DNA from: Coriobacteriales bacterium
Lineage (GTDB): Bacteria > Actinomycetota > Coriobacteriia > Coriobacteriales > UBA8131
Assembly (NCBI GenBank): GCA_031268525.1
Contig: JAIRXA010000040.1
Location: 1-11,078, forward strand
DNA length: 11,078 bases
Direction of reading: 5' to 3'
Made by a program: the position numbers and the translations under genes. Positions within the stretch are counted from its first letter, which is position 1, and each line of letters opens with the position of its first letter. Shown here piece after piece: positions 6,558 to 11,078 of the stretch. The notes beneath the pieces are model-generated. The model was not told the DNA's origin and searched no databases. It was given only the letters and a program-made list of their open reading frames with translations.

Positions 6558-7527
6558 ACATCGTCATTCCCTCTAAACGAAGCTCAGTATTTTGCTCTTC
6601 ACTGTTCACATAGCCCTCGACAACATCCCCAATGTATCCTACTTCGACAAGCCCAGAGCGTAAACAAAAAGCACCGACCAGTACCAGGACCATTGCAAGT
6701 GCCAGAGCGGTTTGCGCGGATCGTGTGTCGCTCTTGAGAAACAACAGCTCCGCTACCAGGGGAAACAGCATTCCACAGAGTATGAAACCAAGCCACCAGA
6801 CCAGTGCTTCCGACCCCGAGAGCAGGTTCTTTAAGGATTCCTGTGCGGCGGTACTCTCCGCGCGGCTTGCGATCCAGAAAAACGCGGCGACACATACAGT
6901 TTCAAGAAGAATCACCACTGAATCCGCCAGAACAATTCTCCGCAGCATGGCTGAGCACCATTCGTTTCTTTCAGAAAAGAACCCGACAATGAGCACTACG
7001 GCACTGCCAGACGAAAGCGACGATAAAACAAAGAGGATTGGTATCAGTGGATTATCCCAGAAATGCACCGCTTTCATACTGAAAAGCAGAAGCCCCGTAT
7101 AAAGCATGCAGACAAGGGATAGGCACAGTGAGATGATTTCGACACCTCTTACAAACACCGTACCGATTGACGGTAGATAAAACAGTCGCGGAAGAACGAG
7201 CAGGAACCCCAGGAGAGCCAGAAACACCAATGCATATGCTCCGATGGTAGGAATGGATAGACTGGGGGTAGAGAGAAGATTCAAGATCCTGTCTTGACGC
7301 CCAAGATCAAGGGCAAGACAGACAATACCCAGCAACAGTAAGCTCTCGCCTACGATGAATCCGGCGTTCATAAAGGGCTCGCCCTGTTTTTGCGCCACTG
7401 TCGAACGCTGGATTGAAGTTCCGAAAGTTTGTCTCAAAAAGAGCAAATCGATACATGCGCATACGAGAAGAACTCCGGAGCCGCAGCCGCCGAGAAACAA
7501 ATAGCACACTGACAATACGTCGAACAT
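6550..7527 (-). CDS. NrfD/PsrC-like polytopic membrane subunit
   Basis: A 325-aa integral membrane protein with about eight hydrophobic segments (near 5-30, 54-74, 94-115, 128-150, 160-185, 198-221, 240-264, 271-291). Family traits are the early FLGGCGSGVLL stretch, YTG at 143-145 followed by MKAVHFWDNPLIPILFVLSSLSSG, and the late FCLRSGLVE with Arg290. NrfD/PsrC proteins exchange electrons between menaquinol and a peripheral FeS subunit such as the ferredoxin at the left end of this window, without binding heme. The catalytic and FeS genes are not adjacent here but lie about 3.5 kb downstream in the same direction. The ATG at 7527 is preceded directly by an in-frame TAG, so no longer form is possible; its ribosome site (TGGGG) is weak and the gene starts 13 bases after dxr, suggesting read-through or coupling. 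Confidence 0.88.
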   Translation of the reverse strand: MFDVLSVCYLFLGGCGSGVLLVCACIDLLFLRQTFGTSIQRSTVAQKQGEPFMNAGFIVGESLLLLGIVCLALDLGRQDRILNLLSTPSLSIPTIGAYALVFLALLGFLLVLPRLFYLPSIGTVFVRGVEIISLCLSLVCMLYTGLLLFSMKAVHFWDNPLIPILFVLSSLSSGSAVVLIVGFFSERNEWCSAMLRRIVLADSVVILLETVCVAAFFWIASRAESTAAQESLKNLLSGSEALVWWLGFILCGMLFPLVAELLFLKSDTRSAQTALALAMVLVLVGAFCLRSGLVEVGYIGDVVEGYVNSEEQNTELRLEGMTMYD

Positions 7528-7540
7528 CTATCGGGCCCCA

Positions 7541-8806
7541 CTATCGGACGTACCCACGGGCGTGAATGCTGCTTGCAGACAGGAGACTGCATGCCGTCGC
7601 GCGAGCCTGGGCGTCAACTTCCTCAAGTTGTTCGAGGGAGACGACTGGCTGCTGATCGTAGGCCTCCAGGGCCCCGGCAACCGTACGTTCGATGTCGAGA
7701 AAAGAACACTGATCCGCCAGGAAGGCAGCTACTGCCACTTCGTTGGCAGCGTTGAGCACGCAGGGGGCGGTGCCACCGGCCCTCCCAGCCTCCAGCGCCA
7801 GACGCAGACAGCCGAAGGTAGCGAGGTCAGCAGGCTCAAAGCTCAGCTGCCCCTGGTGTGCCAGTGCCGCGAAATCGAGGGGAGCGGTGGGCGCGTCCCA
7901 GCGCTCGGGATGGCTGAAGGCGTACTGAATGGGGATACGCATATCCGTTACCCCAAGATGGGCTTTCACGGAACCATCCACAAACTCCACCATGGAATGT
8001 ACGCAGCTCTGAGGATGCACGACCACCCGAATGTCGTCGTAGGAGGCCTGGAAGAGGTGATGCGCCTCGATACATTCGAGGCCCTTATTCATCAGCGTCG
8101 CGGAGTCGATGCTGATCTTGGCCCCCATACTCCAGGTGGGATGCGCAAGTGCCTGCTCTTTGGTAACGCTCGCCAGCTGTTCGCGCGTATAGCCGCGAAA
8201 GGGTCCGCCACTCGCCGTGATCCACAATGCGGCGACCTCGGTTGCACTCTCCCCTACGAGACATTGAAAGATCGCCGAGTGTTCGGAGTCTACGGGGATC
8301 ATCTCGCCCGCTCGACCGTCGTTGACATCGACCAGTGGCATCATCCTGCCCGCCCGACCGTCGACGATGTCTTGGGGATGGAGCTCATCCGCCTGCCTGG
8401 CACCAGCCAGCGGCATCAGGAGATCGCCACCAACCACCAGCGATTCCTTGTTGGCGAGCGCCAGGCGCTTGCCAGAAGCCAGTGCATGGTAGCTGGCACG
8501 TAGTCCCGCCGCACCAACGAGCGCATTGAGCACCACATCGACCTCGGGCAGGGCTGCCAACCCCCCAACTGCAGCCGCACCATCTCGACTGGCCAGAACC
8601 ACCTGCTCGGCAGGCACACCAAACTCGCGTGCCTGCTCGGTCAGCGAGGCTGCGTTGCTGTGAGCCGAGAGTGCACTGATACACAGCCTATCCGGATGGC
8701 GCCGCACCACATCGAGCGTCTGTCGCCCAATAGAGCCTGTCGATCCCAGCACCACAATGTGCAGCGGTGCTCTGTCGGAGCTCTGTATCCGGCGAGTTGT
8801 GATCAT
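7541..8806 (-). CDS. dxr: 1-deoxy-D-xylulose 5-phosphate reductoisomerase with internal repeat insertion
   Basis: Converts 1-deoxy-D-xylulose 5-phosphate to 2-C-methyl-D-erythritol 4-phosphate with NADPH, the second step of the MEP isoprenoid pathway; cytoplasmic, metal-dependent. Length 421 aa against about 390-400 usually. NADPH-binding GSTGSIG is at 21-27 and LANKES at 117-122. Metal ligands D173 and E175 (PVDSEH) and E244 (MNKGLE), plus S199, H222, W225, N240 and K241, match E. coli D150, E152, E231, S186, H209, W212, N227 and K228, so the enzyme should be active. Between K120 and D173 there are 28 more residues than in E. coli DXR; they are imperfect repeats of the segment leading to PVDSEH. 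The ATG at 8806 has no properly spaced ribosome site but a consensus -10 lies seven bases upstream. It belongs to the frr-uppS-cdsA-dxr block; rseP, a frequent next gene, is absent. Confidence 0.96.
   Translation of the reverse strand: MITTRRIQSSDRAPLHIVVLGSTGSIGRQTLDVVRRHPDRLCISALSAHSNAASLTEQAREFGVPAEQVVLASRDGAAAVGGLAALPEVDVVLNALVGAAGLRASYHALASGKRLALANKESLVVGGDLLMPLAGARQADELHPQDIVDGRAGRMMPLVDVNDGRAGEMIPVDSEHSAIFQCLVGESATEVAALWITASGGPFRGYTREQLASVTKEQALAHPTWSMGAKISIDSATLMNKGLECIEAHHLFQASYDDIRVVVHPQSCVHSMVEFVDGSVKAHLGVTDMRIPIQYAFSHPERWDAPTAPLDFAALAHQGQLSFEPADLATFGCLRLALEAGRAGGTAPCVLNAANEVAVAAFLADQCSFLDIERTVAGALEAYDQQPVVSLEQLEEVDAQARATACSLLSASSIHARGYVR
8285..8386 (-). repeat. in-frame repeat expansion within dxr (three degenerate copies)
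   Basis: The encoded residues align as ELHPQDIVDGRAG (141-153; 8386-8348), RMMPLVDVNDGRAG (154-167; 8347-8306) and EMIPVDS (168-174; 8305-8285, the true metal-site strand). The first two units share GACGGTCG[GA]GCGGGC at DNA level. The unit length is 13-14 codons, so the frame is kept. Compared with E. coli DXR this gives 28 extra residues directly before the catalytic Asp173-Ser-Glu175. Confidence 0.8.
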
Positions 8807-8812
8807 CCTCTC

Positions 8813-8818
8813 ATTATA
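8813..8818 (-). promoter_or_regulatory. consensus -10 box of dxr, probably leaderless
   Basis: A perfect TATAAT (8818-8813, minus strand) ends seven bases before the dxr ATG at 8806. Transcription would begin at or next to the A of the ATG, giving a leaderless mRNA, which is common in Actinomycetota. No clear -35 is seen at the usual distance. The absence of a well-spaced ribosome site for dxr (GAGAGG touches the ATG) fits this reading. Confidence 0.5.
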
Positions 8819-8886
8819 CAGACATCCGGGCCGGGAATCGCAGGCCGCCCAATCACATCATCAAAGGGGCGACAGGAAGCGAAGTG

Positions 8887-8919
8887 GTGAGGGAGTTGTG
8901 AGGGAGTTGTGAGGGAGTT
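8887..8919. repeat. 11-bp tandem repeat, three copies, between cdsA and dxr
   Basis: GTGAGGGAGTT (plus strand) is repeated perfectly three times at 8887-8897, 8898-8908 and 8909-8919, with a further partial GTGT after it. On the coding (minus) strand it reads AACTCCCTCAC and starts seven bases after the cdsA stop codon, within the 119-base cdsA-dxr gap. Its 11-bp period is close to a helical turn. Confidence 0.85.
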
Positions 8920-8925
8920 GTGTCT

Positions 8926-9825
8926 CTACATCCCCGCAAGGCGAAAGACCAGCGAGGCGACCGCCGCGACAACTATCAGCGAATCGCAGCGATCGAGGAA
9001 TCCGCCGTGACCAGGCAACAGATTGCTCGAATCCTTGAAGCCCGTGGAGCGTTTGATGCGCGATTCCACCAGATCTCCGAGAATGCCAAGCCAGCCGCAG
9101 CCAAGGCCGCCGATAATCGCCCACGGCCAGGGCAGATCGAAGCCGGGGATCAGCGGGAAGAGACTCCACGTCGCCACCGACAAGAGGACACCAGCGATGA
9201 AGCCTTCCCAGCTTTTCTTCGGTGAGATCTTCGGCGCAAAGGGATGCCTGCCGATCTTCGAACCCACGAGATACGCAAAGGTATCGTTGGCCCACACCGA
9301 CAAGATGACCCCGAAAACGAGTACACCACCCCAGAAACCGGGAATCAATTCGCGAATCTGAATCAGCGACGCAAGCATCAGGCCGGTATAGCAGGCGCCA
9401 AACAGCGTGACGGCAACATCGGTGATGCGCGCCGGAGGAGTGTAGACGTACCAGATAAGCAGGACGGTTGCCAGCGCGACGGTCAGGGATAACAGCCCAT
9501 TGAAGTGCCAGATCGCGTAAACGATCGGATAGAGAGCCGCAGCCGCCGTCCCCATCAATTCGTTGGGCAGTTTGGCGTCTGAGCGAAGCATGCGATACAG
9601 TTCAAAAGCGCAGAACCCAGAGAGTACCGCAACCGCAATGACCGTCGTCCAGCGACTTGCCAGAACCATCGCCGTTACCGAGACAGCAAAGATCGTTGCC
9701 GTCAGTGCCCGCGACTTCATAGACGATGCCCCCGCCGCTTCTGCGCATTCATCAGCCACTGCTGCGTGCTCATGCGCCATTCTCGTAGGTTCATGGAGCG
9801 CTTCTGTAAGCTCATACGCCCCCAT
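8926..9825 (-). CDS. cdsA: phosphatidate cytidylyltransferase (CDP-diacylglycerol synthase)
   Basis: Makes CDP-diacylglycerol from phosphatidic acid and CTP in the cytoplasmic membrane, the branch point of phospholipid synthesis. The protein is polytopic, with hydrophobic segments from about residue 42 to the C-terminus. The CDS signature is complete at 255-281 (numbering from 9825): S-R-I-K-R ... K-D ... L-P-G-H-G-G-F-L-D-R-C-D, including the metal-binding aspartates. The reading frame continues far upstream inside uppS, but those residues are antigenically meaningless shadow sequence; the first sensible start is ATG 9825, which overlaps the end of uppS by 14 bases. GGAGG lies only one base before it, so ATG 9720 (just before the first membrane segment, 264 aa, with a G-rich site upstream) is a real alternative. 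The extra 35 residues are acidic and hydrophilic (MGAYELTEALHE.../MAHEHAAVADE...). Confidence 0.93.
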   Translation of the reverse strand: MGAYELTEALHEPTRMAHEHAAVADECAEAAGASSMKSRALTATIFAVSVTAMVLASRWTTVIAVAVLSGFCAFELYRMLRSDAKLPNELMGTAAAALYPIVYAIWHFNGLLSLTVALATVLLIWYVYTPPARITDVAVTLFGACYTGLMLASLIQIRELIPGFWGGVLVFGVILSVWANDTFAYLVGSKIGRHPFAPKISPKKSWEGFIAGVLLSVATWSLFPLIPGFDLPWPWAIIGGLGCGWLGILGDLVESRIKRSTGFKDSSNLLPGHGGFLDRCDSLIVVAAVASLVFRLAGM

Positions 9826-10603
9826 ACCTCCGATTGCGGGCCTGATAGGCCAACACGGCGCGCAGCAGTTCGAAGCGGTCGAAATCTGGCCACAGCGTGT
9901 CGGTGACATACAGCTCACTGTAGGCGATCTGGAACAGGAGGAAGTTAGAGAGCCGGTATTCGCCGCTCGTGCGAATGAGCAGATCGGGGTCGGGAATACC
10001 GGAGGTCTGCAGGTGATGCGCGAAGGTCTCAATATCAAGCGTCTCGATTGCTGCTGACGACAGATCACCCGAGGCAGCCTGGCGGGCAAGAGTGCGAGCA
10101 GCCTCGACGATCTCGGTCCGCGAACCATAGTTGACTGCAATGACCAGCGTCATGCCATCGTTATCAGCTGTCTGCACGATGGCATTCTCAAAGGTCTTGC
10201 GCGTTCTGGTCGGCAGGGCTGACATATCTCCGATGACCCTGATGCGCACGCTCTCGGCATCCATACCCGCCAGTTCGGCCGCCATCGTTTTGGCGAAAAG
10301 ATCCATCAGACCCATGACCTCTGCTTTTGGCCGAACCCAGTTCTCGGTGGAGAAGGAATAGATGGTCAGATAACGCACGCCGATATCGCTTGCGGTACGA
10401 ATCAGCTCGCGCACGCCCTCGATGCCTGCCTTGTGGCCAGCCGCTCTGTTCTTGCCACGCAGTTTGGCCCAGCGACCATTGCCGTCCATGATGACCGCGA
10501 TATGTCGAGGAATGCGTGCGCAATCCAGAGCTTCGAGGTCGATACCCTCAGGCATCTCTCCAAAATACTCCCTGAACCAGAGTATATCTCGTACGCGTTT
10601 CAA
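9812..10603 (-). CDS. uppS: isoprenyl transferase, undecaprenyl diphosphate synthase
   Basis: Cis-prenyltransferase that condenses farnesyl diphosphate with isopentenyl diphosphate to form undecaprenyl diphosphate, the lipid carrier for peptidoglycan. From the TTG at 10603 (263 aa): IMDGNGRWA with the catalytic Asp40, RAAGH (53-57), YSFSTENW ending at Trp89, and LIRTSGEYRLSNFLLFQ with Arg211 and Arg217, then Glu230 (E. coli R194, R200, E213). TTG is chosen because GGAGA (10615-10611) lies seven bases upstream and the extension KRVRDILWFREYFGE before IPRHIAVIMDG looks like real protein; the further upstream ATG at 10726 would start inside the 3' flank of frr and adds low-complexity residues. 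An ATG at 10555 (MPEGIDL) is a shorter alternative. It overlaps cdsA and follows frr by 130 bases. Confidence 0.94.
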   Translation of the reverse strand: MKRVRDILWFREYFGEMPEGIDLEALDCARIPRHIAVIMDGNGRWAKLRGKNRAAGHKAGIEGVRELIRTASDIGVRYLTIYSFSTENWVRPKAEVMGLMDLFAKTMAAELAGMDAESVRIRVIGDMSALPTRTRKTFENAIVQTADNDGMTLVIAVNYGSRTEIVEAARTLARQAASGDLSSAAIETLDIETFAHHLQTSGIPDPDLLIRTSGEYRLSNFLLFQIAYSELYVTDTLWPDFDRFELLRAVLAYQARNRRYGGV

Positions 10604-10621
10604 AGTCAGTTCTCCGAGTCT

Positions 10622-10646
10622 GGCTTGCCCCGTATCTGGACAAGCC
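10622..10646 (-). promoter_or_regulatory. hairpin in the uppS leader
   Basis: On the minus strand GGCTTGTCC and GGGCAAGCC can pair into a 9-bp stem (one G-U) with a 7-base loop, ending seven bases before the GGAGA ribosome site of uppS. There is no T-run, so it is not a standard terminator. It may stabilise or process the mRNA between frr and uppS or affect uppS translation. Evidence is structural only. Confidence 0.35.
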
Positions 10647-10733
10647 CAATAGGTTGAGGATTGAATAGGGGTCGCACAGGGGATGAAGGAGACTGTTGCT
10701 GTCAGCGCCCATTTTTCCTGTGCCACCGAAAAA

Positions 10734-11078
10734 CTACACTTCCATAACCTCGGCTTCTTTGGCTTTCAGGGATTCGTCGACACGAACAACATGGGAGTCG
10801 GTCAGCTTCTGTATTCTCTCCTTGGCCCGCTCAACCTGGTCTTTGGAAACATCCTCTTCCTTGATCAGTCGCTCCAGTTTCGTGTTGGCATCACGACGCT
10901 CGTTGCGCAGCGCGACCTTTGCCTCCTCGGCGACATGGCGGCACTGTTTGACGAGCTCCCTGCGACGTTCCTCGGTGGGAGGCGGGAAGGGCAGACGGAT
11001 CACATTTCCGTCGTTCGAGGGGGTAATCCCCAGATCAGATGCCTGAATAGCCTTGGAAACCGCCGAGACGATCTGCTT
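10734..11078 (-). CDS. frr: ribosome recycling factor, C-terminal part (5' end outside window)
   Basis: Ribosome recycling factor, which with EF-G splits the post-termination ribosome. The last 114 residues are visible, open from the window edge to the TAG at 10736-10734; about 70 N-terminal residues are missing. The family pattern is clear: AIQASDLGITPSNDGNVIRLPFPPPTEERR, then AKVALRNERRDAN and the C-terminal helix with ERIQKLTDSHVVRVDESLKAKEAEVMEV. This matches E. coli RRF through its hinge and long helical bundle domain. A GTG at 11003 is an internal valine, not a start. In many bacteria pyrH precedes frr and uppS-cdsA follow it, as here. Confidence 0.95.
   Translation of the reverse strand, partial: KQIVSAVSKAIQASDLGITPSNDGNVIRLPFPPPTEERRRELVKQCRHVAEEAKVALRNERRDANTKLERLIKEEDVSKDQVERAKERIQKLTDSHVVRVDESLKAKEAEVMEV

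Noticed and set aside
7562..8503. Long plus-strand open frame (313 codons) opposite dxr
   Set aside because: It is fully antisense to a well-conserved dxr, has no ribosome site or family resemblance, and arises from the GC-rich codon pattern of dxr.
9826..10140. Upstream extension of the cdsA frame (about 105 codons)
   Set aside because: It lies inside uppS in another frame, is rich in Arg, Ser, Pro and Cys like shadow translation, and CdsA of normal length starts near 9825 or 9720.
10604..10726. UppS N-terminal extension from the ATG at 10726
   Set aside because: The TTG at 10603 has a well-spaced GGAGA, and the extra residues do not resemble UppS and overlap a likely non-coding leader.

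Overview
The window looks like a chromosomal segment of a Gram-positive anaerobe of the Actinomycetota, most likely class Coriobacteriia (Eggerthellaceae-like). This is an inference from three things: the housekeeping order frr-uppS-cdsA-dxr, the UppS with an N-terminal extension started by TTG, and a Tat-exported DMSO-reductase-family molybdoenzyme with NrfD-type membrane protein and GntR/SPFH genes nearby. No rRNA, tRNA, CRISPR array, transposase or integrase was recognised.

Layout, right to left (most genes are on the minus strand). (1) 11078-7541: a conserved housekeeping block. It holds the 3' part of frr (ribosome recycling factor), uppS (undecaprenyl diphosphate synthase), cdsA (CDP-diacylglycerol synthase) and dxr (first committed step of the MEP isoprenoid pathway). 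Together these join translation, lipid-carrier synthesis and isoprenoid precursor supply. The dxr gene carries an unusual in-frame repeat expansion just before its metal-binding Asp/Glu, and has a consensus -10 box so close to the ATG that a leaderless transcript is plausible. (2) 7527-5107: three genes, nrfD-like membrane quinol oxidoreductase subunit, a YtrA-type GntR repressor overlapping it by 8 bases, and an SPFH/band-7 (slipin-like) protein. They follow dxr by only 13 bases, where rseP and ispG would often be found. (3) 5106-3048: an inverted island on the plus strand holding one AAA_14/DUF4143 ATPase gene, with a duplicated promoter-like element in front and a strong 17-bp hairpin terminator behind. 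(4) 3032-1: a molybdopterin oxidoreductase catalytic subunit with Tat signal and its four-cluster ferredoxin subunit (cut by the window edge). The promoter region is rich in dyads and direct repeats.

Functionally, regions 2 and 4 resemble the parts of one respiratory reductase (catalytic A, electron-transfer B, NrfD-like membrane C) separated by the inverted ATPase gene. A second anchor could also lie beyond position 1. The substrate of the reductase cannot be read from sequence. The most notable items are the tripled metal-loop segment in DXR, the repeat architecture of the reductase promoter, the tandem promoter duplication before the ATPase, and the NrfD-GntR-SPFH cassette.
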